Assembly (NCBI GenBank): GCA_023301725.1
Contig: JALZUD010000076.1
Coordinates: forward strand, 1-64,000
Source of the DNA: Granulosicoccus sp.
Lineage (GTDB): Bacteria; Pseudomonadota; Gammaproteobacteria; Granulosicoccales; Granulosicoccaceae
Length of the DNA stretch: 64,000 nt
Reading direction: 5' to 3'
A model generated the notes under the pieces. The model saw only the letters and a program-made list of their open reading frames with translations. It was not told the origin of the DNA and made no database searches. This document shows, one piece after another, positions 16,121-25,900 of the stretch; positions within the stretch are counted from its first letter, which is position 1, and every line of letters begins with the position of its first letter. Position numbers and translations under genes: made by a program.

Positions 16121-17222
16121 CGAACCCTGTCCTCAGTCAGATATCAGCGTACAAGTTATCACCACTGAGATTGAATTTGATGCTCTCGCAGAAGACTGGA
16201 CACATTTACATGATCTGAATGCTAATGCGGGGCTGTTCAACAGATGGTACTGGAATAGGATCTGGTGGCAACACTACGGCCAATCCAGTTCACTCTACAT
16301 TTTAGTTGCGCGCACACAAGAGCGCATCATTGGCATTGCACCACTCTATCAATCCATGACGCGCCGGCTAAAAGTCATCAAAGCCAATACTGTGCAATTT
16401 ATTGGCAGTGGTGGGGATACATCGCCCGACGATCTTATCGTGCTCTGCCACCCGGACTACGAGGCGGCGGCTACAAAGGCGTTTTGCCAGCACCTATTCA
16501 CAGAGAGCCCATTTACTCGCATTCGCCTTAGCGATATTGATATGGCGTCACCACTTTTCAAGTCACTGCTTGAAAGTGCAAAAGTGGCACGCTGGAACGC
16601 ACCCTTGCAAAAATCGCAACACCGTCTTGTCGATAGTCTTCCGGAGACGATTAGCGAATTTGAAAAAAAATTGAGCCGTAACGCCAGAAAACAGCGAAAG
16701 CGGCGGCGAGCGAAGTTAACCCGTGCGGGCGATGTCAGTTTCAATTTCTGCAGCACGGCTGATGAAATTGATGAAGCGTACGCAGCTTTAATCAGCTTGC
16801 ATCAAAAGCGATTCGCAACAAAAGGCGGATCCGACGCGTTTAGAACAGATCGTTATCGGAGCTTTCACCTTGACGCCATGAGGAGTGCGCACAAGCAAAA
16901 CGAGTTAAAACTACTAACCCTTGCCCTAGACGGCCAGATTGTAGGTGTTGAGTACGCCTACCTGTGCGGTGGCAAGCTTAGCTTCCTTCAGACAGGCTTC
17001 GATCCAGAATTTCAGCACCTATCTATTGGGCATGTGCTCATGATGCTCACCATTGATCAGGCAATTATCGATGGCGCAAATACCATCGACTTACTCAAAG
17101 GCAACTACGACTATAAAAAGACCTATGCAAAACACACCAAAACAACGGTAGATGTTGAGTTTGTGAAAAGCAAGCTTGCCTTGGGCCTGCTGAAACTGGT
17201 AACAGCCATACGCGGTTGGTAG
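16059..17222 (+). CDS. FemAB-like / BioF2-type GNAT protein
   Basis: About 387 residues from the ATG at 16059, which has a nearby CAGG; an earlier ATG at 15891 would place 168 more bases opposite YdcF. The protein has the Acetyltransf_6 layout. The first half has NRWYWNRIWWQHYG and a GIAPLY strand, and after it comes a basic stretch (KLSRNARKQRKRRRAKL). The second half has RFATKGGSDAF, GVEYAYLCGGKLSFLQTGFDP and IDLLKGNYDYKKTYA. Members transfer amino acids or acyl groups in peptidoglycan or exopolysaccharide synthesis. The specific substrate is unknown, and no polysaccharide cluster is nearby. Confidence 0.72.
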   Translation: MSNAEKNKPKGCTNQSITNGIEPCPQSDISVQVITTEIEFDALAEDWTHLHDLNANAGLFNRWYWNRIWWQHYGQSSSLYILVARTQERIIGIAPLYQSMTRRLKVIKANTVQFIGSGGDTSPDDLIVLCHPDYEAAATKAFCQHLFTESPFTRIRLSDIDMASPLFKSLLESAKVARWNAPLQKSQHRLVDSLPETISEFEKKLSRNARKQRKRRRAKLTRAGDVSFNFCSTADEIDEAYAALISLHQKRFATKGGSDAFRTDRYRSFHLDAMRSAHKQNELKLLTLALDGQIVGVEYAYLCGGKLSFLQTGFDPEFQHLSIGHVLMMLTIDQAIIDGANTIDLLKGNYDYKKTYAKHTKTTVDVEFVKSKLALGLLKLVTAIRGW

Positions 17223-17495
17223 ATTCCAGCCCCACAGACGGTCATTTTTTTTGATTCTGCCTGCCAGAAGTTTGCTATCTAGAAAAATTAAGTTTGATTC
17301 CCAATTGGCAACAGTATGAACACTGTGTTTAAATCGGACGGGTGTGTTCGGTTCAGCAAACAGTTCGCCAAGTGTTAGAGGGGGTATTCTCAAACCAGTC
17401 GTACTAGAGCCTGTACTTCGGATCGATACCGCAAATACCAATCGAGCTTTGTTACATAAGCTCGAAAAAACAAAACCATTTAAGCGAGGATCACC

Positions 17496-18527
17496 ATGTA
17501 CAACTGCAAAACACCCTTTGCCAAACTAGCGCTCGCAAGCGCTGTGGCATTAGCCATTTCTAGCGGCACAGCCATTGCGCAAGACACCACAAAGCTGCGC
17601 ATCTCCACTCACTTCTCAGTTGAGACCTTGTCAGGAAGCCTGGCGGCTGAGTTCGTTGACGATGTCACAATGATGTCTGCCGGTGGCATCGAAATTGAAA
17701 TGTTCTATGGAGGCTCGGTTGTAAAAGCCACTGAAACATTCGATGCTGCAGTCACGGGCGTACTCGATTGCGATATGACAGGTGGTGCTTATCAGGTCGG
17801 CAAAAACCCAGCCTTCCAGTTCGCTGGTGATCTCAATGGTGGCTATTCTGACCCGTACCAGCAGTACTCCTGGCTCTTGCACGGCAATGGCTACGAAGCA
17901 CTGAACACGCTTTACAACGCTAACGACATGGAATTTGTTGGCTGGTGGATTCCAGGTCCTGAGTCACTGGTTTCAACCAAACCGATTCGTGGTGTGGATG
18001 ATCTGGACGGCTGGAAATTTCGTGCCCCTCCAGGCGTTATCACCAACATCTTCGACCGACTTGGTGCATCACCTATTGTTATGGATTTCAACGAAATCTT
18101 TACCGCACTGGAAACCGGCATTATTGACGGTGCTGACGCGTCCACTATCGCTAACAATGTGGGCTTAGGACTCTACGACATTGGCGAGCACACCAACTAC
18201 CCGGGTTTCCACTCAATGCCTGCTGATCATTTAGCGTGCCGAAAAGATATGTGGGACGACATGCCAGAAGCGCATCAGCGCATCCTGACCGTTGCCATGC
18301 AGGCATTAGCGTTAAAGACCACAACCAAGCAAGATATCGAAATGCAAAAAGCTGCAGCTGAGCTGCGTGGAAAGGGCGTCACGCTCTACACATGGCCAGA
18401 AGAGGAGATGCAAAAATATCGTGAGGCAGTAGCAGCCACTTGGGTTGAGTATGCAACAACGCCAGAATCAAAAGAGCTGCTGGCAGCTCATCTTGATTTC
18501 CTGAAAGACATTGGTGCTGTTAAGTAG
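17496..18527 (+). CDS. dctP: TRAP transporter solute-binding protein (DctP family)
   Basis: 343 residues, with a signal peptide ending near AIAQD (about residue 28). The DctP fold is recognisable from KLRISTHF, GGIEIEMFYGGSVV, GWKFRAPPGV, MDFNEIFTALETGIIDGADAS and the C-terminal EEEMQKYREAVAATW. The conserved Arg in KFRAPP normally binds the carboxylate of the ligand. It captures an organic acid in the periplasm for the DctQM permease encoded next. GAGG lies seven bases before the ATG. A stem-loop separates it from dctQ, which would favour higher expression of the binding protein. The ligand is unknown; the large DctQ and DctM suggest a non-C4 acid. Confidence 0.92.
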   Translation: MYNCKTPFAKLALASAVALAISSGTAIAQDTTKLRISTHFSVETLSGSLAAEFVDDVTMMSAGGIEIEMFYGGSVVKATETFDAAVTGVLDCDMTGGAYQVGKNPAFQFAGDLNGGYSDPYQQYSWLLHGNGYEALNTLYNANDMEFVGWWIPGPESLVSTKPIRGVDDLDGWKFRAPPGVITNIFDRLGASPIVMDFNEIFTALETGIIDGADASTIANNVGLGLYDIGEHTNYPGFHSMPADHLACRKDMWDDMPEAHQRILTVAMQALALKTTTKQDIEMQKAAAELRGKGVTLYTWPEEEMQKYREAVAATWVEYATTPESKELLAAHLDFLKDIGAVK

Positions 18528-18545
18528 TTAGTTCTCTGAGCTGTT

Positions 18546-18582
18546 CACGCAAGCGATGAGGCATACGCCCAACGCTTGCGTG
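18546..18582 (+). terminator. Intercistronic stem-loop after dctP
   Basis: CACGCAAGCG (18546-18555) pairs perfectly with CGCTTGCGTG (18573-18582) across a 17-base loop. It lies between the binding-protein and permease genes and lacks a U-tract. It is more likely an mRNA-stabilising or attenuating hairpin than a full terminator. Confidence 0.6.
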
Positions 18583-18664
18583 GACTTAACTTCGCTTTGA
18601 TTTTCTTAAAAAATGAACAAAGCGTGTGCTTGATTGACAATTCGAATGGCACGTGGCGAGAAAA

Positions 18665-19519
18665 ATGACTAAAGAGATATCCGGCAGGTTTATTGAATGG
18701 CTTATGCCATTCGTCTTTGTACTGCTGGCAGGATGGGCTATTTGGCATACGCCAGCCTATATCGTTGACTTTGGCATACACGACTTGGAATCTCGCGTCG
18801 TTATGCAAACCGCGGAACTGCATAAACGTAAAGATGTAACACCAAACCTACCAGGTCTGTTTGGCGGTTTGGCTGATGCTATTGATTATGCAGTGCTCGT
18901 TCTGCTCCCGCTGGTTTTTTATGCTGGAGTCAAGACGGTAGTACCTGCTCAAATGGAATTCCCTCAGCACAGCCGAGTTGACAAAATTGCCATGTTTATC
19001 GGGCGCATTGTCATGATACTGGTCATATCAATGACATCAGTGATGCTCTACGAGGTCTTTCTGCGCTATGCCTTAGAGCGCCCCACTTTGTGGGCCAATG
19101 AGCTCACTCTTTGGATCGGTAGCTTTGTTTTCATGTTGTCGGGTATTTATGCCATGCAGCAGCGCAGCCACATCCGCATCTTCATTATTTACGATGTGCT
19201 TCCCCGGTCTATACAACATCTCTGCGATACCATCTGGGTTGCGCTTCTATGGTTTTTTACGGTCTGTCTGATATTCGGTAGTTACAAACAAATCTTCATT
19301 AACAAATTCTATAAATGGCAAACCTTTGGTACGGCGTTCGACCCGCCTATTCCGGCGACCATTCAACCTCTGATCCTTATCGCTTTCACGCTTATCAGTG
19401 TGCAAGCTTTACTCAATCTTATCGCCGACTGGAAACGGGACCCCGCAGACATAATGGAAAAAGGCCTTGTTGATGAAGAAGAGCTAAAAGCTCTGAAAAA
19501 GAGTGCGGGAGTCAACTGA
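18665..19519 (+). CDS. dctQ: TRAP transporter small permease (DctQ family), large variant
   Basis: About 284 residues from the ATG at 18665, with GGCGAG just upstream; a GTG at 18653 adds four residues. DctQ proteins usually have about 160-200 residues and four helices. Here an extra N-terminal segment, with helices at about residues 15-30 and 78-90, precedes the standard core (MFIGRIVMILVISMTSVMLYEVFLRYALERPTLWANELTLWIGSFVFMLSG). The motif with FLRY...WANEL is the family hallmark. It is the helper membrane subunit for DctM. Its stop overlaps the dctM start by one base. Confidence 0.88.
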   Translation: MTKEISGRFIEWLMPFVFVLLAGWAIWHTPAYIVDFGIHDLESRVVMQTAELHKRKDVTPNLPGLFGGLADAIDYAVLVLLPLVFYAGVKTVVPAQMEFPQHSRVDKIAMFIGRIVMILVISMTSVMLYEVFLRYALERPTLWANELTLWIGSFVFMLSGIYAMQQRSHIRIFIIYDVLPRSIQHLCDTIWVALLWFFTVCLIFGSYKQIFINKFYKWQTFGTAFDPPIPATIQPLILIAFTLISVQALLNLIADWKRDPADIMEKGLVDEEELKALKKSAGVN

Positions 19520-21147
19520 TGGACGTCGGCACTCTTTCAATCATTGTAATACTCGGACTACTTTTCCTTCTTGCCATCGGTATGCCACTAGGCTTTGCCT
19601 CTGCAACACTTGCAGCTGTGGTCATGATCCTGAAGTTCGAGCCTACGCTTTTTACAGACCCGATGAGCTTTGGCGAAGGCCTGCTAAGTAGCCGCCCAGG
19701 CACTGGGCCGTTGTACATCCTGACCCAGAAGGTCTACGACCTAATGACAGAATACGTACTGCTGTCGGTACCGCTATTTATTTTTATGGCGTCACTACTG
19801 GAAAGATCAGGTGTGGCCAAGCAGATGTACGACAGCCTGAATTTCTGGATGAGCCGCATGCGCGGTGGCATCGCGGTAGTCACCTCACTCATGGCCGTGT
19901 TGATGGCTGCCATGTCAGGCATTATTGGTGGCGAGGTGGTGTTGTTAGGCCTTATCGCATTGCCACAAATGCTTCGACTGGGTTACAACCAGAACCTTGC
20001 CATAGGCACTATCTGCGCTTCAGGCTCTCTGGGCACCATGATCCCTCCTTCCATTGTATTAATTATTTTTGGACTTATCACCGAGACGTCCATAAAGTCG
20101 CTATTTACCGGTGCATTTTTGCCAGGCTTCATGTTGGCCAGTTTTATCATTATCTACATCATCATCCGCACACAGCTCGACCCCTCGCAAGCACCGTTGC
20201 CTGAACCTCGTGATGATGATTTACCCACTGGTGAAAAATTAAGGGCATTTTGTGCCTTCTTAGCGATTGTCGTTACCGGATTCACGGCATTGCTACTGGC
20301 AAGGCTGGCGTTTCTGACTGTCACAGGCCGCAATGTCTCAAGCGGCGATAGTTTTGAAGAACCCGCCTTAGGTATGGTGCACCATACGCCCATGCTATTA
20401 GGCATCCTAGGCGTTTGCCTACTACTGATGTTCGTGGTTTGTGGCTGGAGAATCACCAAACTTGGCTGGCTACACGGCAAAGGACTAGTACCACCATTCA
20501 CGGTCATTGGTATCGTATTGGGCTCCATTTATGGTGGTATCACTGGTATTACAGAAGCGGCCGGTATGGGCGCTTTGGCAGTCTTTTTAATTGCCTTGTT
20601 TCGCGGTGAAGCCTCAGTGGAACTGGTTTGGGTCAGTTTGATGCGAACACTTCGCTCCACTGGCACTATCATCTGGGTGACAATAGGCGCAGCCGCGCTT
20701 GCGGGTGCATACACTTTGGCGGGTGGCCCTACCTATATCGCTGATTTAATTGTTGGGGCTGAAATGCCGACTATGGCCGTGATCCTTGTCATGATGCTAA
20801 TCCTGCTGTTCATGGGTGCATTCATGGACTGGGTAGGCATCGTGCTACTGATTATTCCTGTGTTCTTACCAATTGTGCAGCGTCTACCCATAGAAGAAAT
20901 TGGATTCATCGGGCAACTTGAGCCTCGGCACGTAGCCGTCTGGTTCGGCGTTCTGTTCTGCATGAACATGCAAGTGAGTTTTCTGTCACCGCCTTTCGGG
21001 CCAGCTGCTTTTTACTTAAAATCTGTAGCACCGCCACATATTTCGCTAACAGATATTTTTAGAGGCTTCCTGCCCTTTATTGGCATTCAGCTACTGGCAT
21101 TGTCAGTGTTGCTAATCTGGCCTTCTATTGTGACTATTTTGTTGTAG
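19519..21147 (+). CDS. dctM: TRAP transporter large permease (DctM family)
   Basis: This 542-residue membrane protein carries the DctM signatures: LLSVPLFIFMASLLERSGV, GIIGGEVVLLGLIALPQML, GTICASGSLGTMIPPSIVLIIFG, GGITGITEAAGMGALAVFLIALF and MDWVGIVLLIIPVFLPI. It is the sodium-coupled channel subunit. It is about 100 residues longer than common DctM proteins; the extra stretch (roughly residues 215-330) includes two added hydrophobic segments and a hydrophilic linker. It is the last gene of the TRAP operon, with a broken TcuB-like gene immediately downstream. Confidence 0.92.
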   Translation: MDVGTLSIIVILGLLFLLAIGMPLGFASATLAAVVMILKFEPTLFTDPMSFGEGLLSSRPGTGPLYILTQKVYDLMTEYVLLSVPLFIFMASLLERSGVAKQMYDSLNFWMSRMRGGIAVVTSLMAVLMAAMSGIIGGEVVLLGLIALPQMLRLGYNQNLAIGTICASGSLGTMIPPSIVLIIFGLITETSIKSLFTGAFLPGFMLASFIIIYIIIRTQLDPSQAPLPEPRDDDLPTGEKLRAFCAFLAIVVTGFTALLLARLAFLTVTGRNVSSGDSFEEPALGMVHHTPMLLGILGVCLLLMFVVCGWRITKLGWLHGKGLVPPFTVIGIVLGSIYGGITGITEAAGMGALAVFLIALFRGEASVELVWVSLMRTLRSTGTIIWVTIGAAALAGAYTLAGGPTYIADLIVGAEMPTMAVILVMMLILLFMGAFMDWVGIVLLIIPVFLPIVQRLPIEEIGFIGQLEPRHVAVWFGVLFCMNMQVSFLSPPFGPAAFYLKSVAPPHISLTDIFRGFLPFIGIQLLALSVLLIWPSIVTILL

Positions 21148-21203
21148 TGCGTAAAGATAGTTAATCAAATACTTTGTTCATGCCCTCAGTGTTTCCTGCC
21201 ACC

Positions 21204-21433
21204 ATGCGTCAACTCAGTGGTGGACAGGGACAGGGTTGCAACTATGAATCGGAAGATTTTTTACTTCTTGGTGCCGCTGGGCTCACCAGGCCACGATGTA
21301 CGGATTTTTATTGTGTTTTGCCGGTACATCAACAGCTACGCTATATTACTATCTGTTTTGGTTGGAAGCGCCTTACCCAATGCTTAGCTTACCCAAGTTG
21401 TTTGGCATAGAAGAAGGAGTATTGCTGTCATAA
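21204..21433 (+). pseudogene. Fragment of TcuB/CitB-like (tricarballylate utilisation) membrane protein, frameshifted
   Basis: Two adjacent frames give pieces that resemble one protein. The frame from 21204 reads RQLSGGQGQGCNYESEDF. A second frame from the ATG at 21296 reads YGFLLCFAGTSTATLYYY and then EAPYPMLSLPKLFG before a stop at 21431-21433. TcuB proteins have a GGxGxGCxYxxE segment followed closely by YGFLLCFASTxxATLYHY and WEAPYPxxSLP in their C-terminal membrane domain, so this looks like a small leftover with a frameshift. TcuB passes electrons from the tricarballylate dehydrogenase TcuA to the quinone pool. The N-terminal iron-sulfur half and tcuA are missing. The resemblance is from memory of the family. 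Confidence 0.55.
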
Positions 21434-21455
21434 GGCACAGTTAAAGCGTTAGTGC

Positions 21456-22415
21456 TCAACTTGGCTCTATTACCCGAATAGGTTTACCGTTATAAAACGC
21501 CTGAAATGCATCCAGCATTTGCCCATAAAAGACCTCGAATGTCTCATTGGTGCAATAGCCGATGTGTGGCGTTGCCAACACCTTTGGATGACTCACCAAC
21601 CAATGGGTTTGTGCAGCGGGCTCAACATCAAACACATCGGTGGCAAGCCCTGCGATCACGTTCATGTTAAGCGCGTCGCGTAGAGCATGCTGATCGATAA
21701 TTTCAGCTCGCGATGTGTTAACAAGATACCCACCTGGACCCAAGCGTTCAAGATCGCTCTTGCCAATAAAATTGTGGGTTCGAGTGGAGTGACGCAAATG
21801 AATAGATACGGTATCGGACTCAGTGAACAAGGCTTCACGGTCTACTTTCGTGACGCCTAGCTCTGAACAGCGTTCATCGCTTAAATTCTCACTCCAGGCA
21901 ACTACTCGCATGCCCATGGCCTTAGCAAAACCTGCCAATTGACCGCCAAGACGACCTAAACCGAGAATTCCCAGTGTTTGATCTCGCAAGTCTCTGCCCA
22001 TCATGGGCTGCCAATTGCCGCCCTGTTGCAGAGCATTGGATAGAGGCACCAGTTGTCGCGACATCGCCATGACCATCAGGAACGCTAATTCGGCAGTTGC
22101 GTGTCCGGGTGACTCTGTCCCACACACGATCACGCCGTTTTCCGCTGCTGCGTTTACATCAATGGCGGCGTTTTTCTTGCCACTGGTAACGATCAATTTC
22201 AACGTTGGTAATTGATCAATGACTGCTTTGGTAAATGCTGTGCGTTCTCGCATTATTCCAATGGCATCGAAACCCTGAAGATCAGCGACGAGTGCTGCTT
22301 CGGTTTCATGATGATTGTCGAAAAAATGGAATTCGGCAAAATTTGCAGATGACCAATTAGCGAATTGATGGGCTCGACTATGATAATCATCGAGCAGGGC
22401 GATCTTAAGTTTCAA
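21456..22415 (-). CDS. D-2-hydroxyacid dehydrogenase (phosphoglycerate dehydrogenase-like)
   Basis: About 319 residues. I choose a TTG start at 22415 because AGGAG lies six bases upstream and the product then begins MKLKIALLDDYH, as in the family. The NAD-binding domain has LGILGLGRLGGQLAGFAKAMG. The catalytic residues are the Arg in NTSRAEIID, the Glu in DVFDVEPA and the His in TPHIGYCT. Such enzymes interconvert 2-keto acids and D-2-hydroxy acids with NADH. It converges with the TRAP operon and could process the imported acid, though this is only positional. The substrate is unknown. Confidence 0.85.
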   Translation of the reverse strand: MKLKIALLDDYHSRAHQFANWSSANFAEFHFFDNHHETEAALVADLQGFDAIGIMRERTAFTKAVIDQLPTLKLIVTSGKKNAAIDVNAAAENGVIVCGTESPGHATAELAFLMVMAMSRQLVPLSNALQQGGNWQPMMGRDLRDQTLGILGLGRLGGQLAGFAKAMGMRVVAWSENLSDERCSELGVTKVDREALFTESDTVSIHLRHSTRTHNFIGKSDLERLGPGGYLVNTSRAEIIDQHALRDALNMNVIAGLATDVFDVEPAAQTHWLVSHPKVLATPHIGYCTNETFEVFYGQMLDAFQAFYNGKPIRVIEPS

Positions 22416-22531
22416 TATTTTCTCCTGTTTGCCTCCCAACAATCACAGTAGTCTAGCAAAGACGCAAAACCGGTCTTGCCAATCGATTGAATGATGTATA
22501 CATTTTTATACTTAGACCTCTAGTATCAATT

Positions 22532-22753
22532 GTAGATTTTCAACTCAATGGAAAGAGCGCTCTCATAACTGAAGCCAGCGCAGGCATCGGTCGTGGAATT
22601 GCCAAGGCACTCGCAGCTGAAGGCGTGAAAACTGTGCTTGCTGCGCGTCATCAGGAAACTCTCGATGAATTAGCCAGGGAAATCAAAGCCAAGGGCCACC
22701 CTGCTCCTATCGTTATAACCAGCGATTTGTATGAAGATGAAGCATCGGTAAAG
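22532..22753 (+). pseudogene. N-terminal remnant of a short-chain dehydrogenase
   Basis: The frame encodes the start of a classical SDR: DFQLNGKSALITEASAGIG, RGIAKALAAEGVKTVLAARH and LAREIKAKG with a following VITSDLYEDE. It then ends in unrelated sequence just before a 34-base palindrome. The cofactor glycine motif TGxxxGIG is changed to TEASAGIG, and the catalytic Tyr-x3-Lys half is absent. It is a decayed gene rather than a working enzyme. No clear start codon or ribosome-binding site is present. Confidence 0.7.
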
Positions 22754-22772
22754 GTAAGCAATAGCAGCAGTG

Positions 22773-22806
22773 CAAACAATCATCACTCGAGAGTGATGAT
22801 TGTTTG
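22773..22806. repeat. 34-base near-continuous palindrome (16-base perfect arms, 2-base centre)
   Basis: CAAACAATCATCACTC (22773-22788) is followed by GA and then its exact reverse complement (22791-22806). The flanks TGC and GCA extend the symmetry if one G is bulged. It begins about 20 bases after SDR homology stops. No T-run follows. It might be a terminator, an element scar or a protein-binding site; the sequence does not decide. Confidence 0.75.
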
Positions 22807-22985
22807 GCAATGCGCGCCAGTCTTAATCAGATTCTTGAGGTGCCAGACAAGTCAGCCACAATGGTGGATAAGCTCTTATCTGCTGTCAGCGATGAAGGGC
22901 AAGTGTTCTCTAATGACGAATTTCACGAACTGACCCAACCGTTCAGAACAAGCGGTTCGCCCTTTGGGAAAGGCAGTAAGGCAAC
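22807..22985. other. Unassigned spacer with coding-like remnant
   Basis: Between the palindrome and the end of the VWA gene, one plus-strand frame (from about 22804) reads amphipathic, natural-looking protein (LNQILEVPDKSATMVDKLL, then SDEGQVFSNDEFHELTQPF) before running into the VWA gene. It has no good start or ribosome-binding site and I do not recognise it. It may be another gene remnant from the same decay event as the SDR fragment. Confidence 0.3.
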
Positions 22986-25900
22986 TCATTCCTCAATCAC
23001 GATGGTCCGTGTGAACAACACGGTTTTGTATTCGCGCAACAAATACCGAAGTTCATACTCACCCGGCTCAGCTGGCATAGTCAACGATGCTGGATTGCCA
23101 CGGCTGGTGCGAACCGAACTAATCCGTTTCGTGTCACCAGGTTTTGCCAAAACGATACTATCTCTCTTCGCATCTGGGCCAGTCCAACTGATTTCTATTG
23201 TTTCGGACGGCTTAGCTTCATCAGGTGCATCTAGAAAAACATCACCTTCATCCACGGTAATAAGACGAGTTGCTAAGACAGTATTACCTTGACGCAATAC
23301 ATAGCGTATTTCATATTCGCCCTCTTTTGCAGGCATTTGAAGTTCTAACGGCGATCCTTTGTCGGTGCGCGTTGCATTGATACTCTTTTCTTTACCCACT
23401 TCAGCTATCGCAATCGTGTCATTTTTTTCATCAGGGCCATCCCATTCAATTAAGATCGGTTCGCCCACACTCGCTTGATCTGGAGCATCAAGAAATACCT
23501 CAGCCGCAGTCACCGAAATAAGGTGAGTTGCAAGAACTGTTGTTCCTTGACTTAGTACATAACGAATCTCGTATTCACCGGGGCTGCTTGGCATTTGAAT
23601 TTTCAGTGAGTTGCCGTTCTTTGTAAATATCTGAGTAATGTTCTTCTCTTCACCCACTCTAGCAATGGCAATGAAGTCGTTGCTTTCACCTAGTCCGTTC
23701 CATTCAACTAGTACCAATTCGCCCACATGTGCTTCATCAGTGGCTGTGAGATTTACCTCTGCGGCGACAACCGTAATAGGGCGTGTAGCGATTACAGTTC
23801 TACCTTGATTCAATACGTAGCGTATCTCATAGTCGCCAGGACTGGTTGGCATCTGAATCTTCAGAGGGTTGCCTTTATTCGTGCGGATTTCATTGATGTG
23901 CTTCTGTCCGCCGACTGGTGCGACCGTTATAAGATCGTTGTCCTCATCCGGTCCATCCCAGTCAACCGTAACTGATTCACCCACGCTGGCTATATCGACA
24001 GCTTCTAGTGATACATTGGATTCCGTTACCATTATTGGGCGCGTAGCGATAGTGGTTGTACCTTGATCGAGCACATAACGCAGTTCATATTCGCCAGCGA
24101 CAGTCGGCATTTGAATCTTCAGCGGATTGCCCATATCGGTGCGTGTTTGATTAATGTGTTTTTTACGCCCAACTTGTGCAACAACAATAAGGTCGCGTTT
24201 CTCATCAGGGCCTACCCATCGAACAACAACCGATTCACCAACACCCGCCTCATCTGTAGCTTCCAGTGACACATTGGCTTCAGTAACTGTAATAGGGCGT
24301 GTGGCAATGGTGGTTATGCCTTGATTCAGAACATATCGAATCTCATATTCGCCAGGCTCTGTTGGCATTTGCAGTTGAAGCGGACTACCTTTATTTGTAC
24401 GAGTTTCGTTAATGTGATTAGGACTACCTACCACCGCAACTGTGATGAGGTCACCACTCTCGTCAGGACCCTCCCACTGAACCGCGACAGACACTCCAGC
24501 AGCTGCTTGGTCAATAGCGTCTAGTGACACCTCTGCCGCTACCACTGTAATGGGGCGTGTTGCTATGACGGTAGAGTCTTGAGAAAGCACATATCGCAAC
24601 TCGTATTCACCCGGCGCAGTTGGCATTTGTATCTGCAATGGATTGCCCTTTTTCGTGCGCGTTTGGTTGATATTGTTTTCCGCCCCAACGGTTGCAACGG
24701 CGATGAAGTCATTGGTTTGATCAGGACCAAGCCATTCGACGGTGACCGACTCGCCAGTACCAGCCTGATCAACGGCTGTTAGCGCAGCGTTGGTTGGAGT
24801 AACGGTAATGGGGCGTGTTGCTATGACGGTAGAGTCTTGACTCAACACATACCGAAGCTCGTATTTCCCCGGCTTAGTTGGCATTTCAATACTCAGCGGG
24901 TTGCCACTATTTACACGGGTCTTATTAATCGCTTTCGGTTCACCCGTGACAGCTACGACAACACGGTCGTAAGCTTCGTTCGGCCCTACCCATGCAACGG
25001 TGACTGATTCACCAACCATAGCTTCATCAATAGCCTCCAGTGACACCTCTGGAGGGTTAATGGTAATTGGGCGAGTTGCCAATACTCGGTTCCCAAGATG
25101 CTGTTTATAACGCAACTCATATCTTCCGATCTTTGGTGGCATCTGTAGCGTTACCGGATTCCCATTTTTAGTGTGTGTTCGATTGATGATCTGCGGCTCA
25201 CCAATTTCAGCGACAACTATTTCATCGTGTTCTTCATTTGGGCCAGTCCAGCCGATATCGATGCTCTTGCCAACGGTGCTTTCGTCAGGTGCATCGATTG
25301 TGGCAATCAGTTGTTCTTTCTCAATTTCTGCTGGGGCCGCTTCAACCGCTTCAACCGCCTCAACCGCCTCAACCGCCTCAATCGCTTCAACTACTTCAAC
25401 TACTTCAACCACTTCAACAAGTGCTTTTGTTAGTTCAGATGCATTGCTCGCCGTTAGAAACTGACCGCCTGTGTTCTCAGCCAAACACCTTAGTTGATCT
25501 AGGTCTTTTTTCTCACCAATATCAAAACCGATAACATGGGTGGTGAAGTCAATGCCTCGATTTTCTAACTCTGTACCAACGGCGCATGGATCCAGATCGC
25601 ACGTTTCGCGACCATCAGATACTAAAATTACCGTTGCTGGATTCTCTTCAACTCGGAGTTCTTCAGCCGCTAATGTAACCGCTGCCGATAAGGGCGTTCG
25701 ACCTTTAGGATCTAAAGAATTCACCGCGTCAGCAATCGCACCTTTGGTGCCACTGCTTGGTGCCACCATTAATTCAATATCACTGCAATCACCTTTGACT
25801 CTGTGTCCATAAGCAATCAGTCCGAGTTCCTGATTCTCAGGCAGTGATTCAAGCAGATCGTTGATGACATCTTGAGCGACGCTGATTTTATGTCCGTCAT

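Noticed and set aside
22804-23292. 162-residue plus-strand ORF running from the palindrome into the VWA gene
   Set aside because: Most of it is antisense to the VWA coding region. Only the first 60 residues are outside, and these are kept as an unassigned remnant.
25171-25534. Overlapping plus-strand ORFs with NRFNRLNRLN-, STAST- or PQPPQPP-type repeats
   Set aside because: They are frame shadows of the nine 9-base units in the VWA linker, which is well explained on the minus strand.
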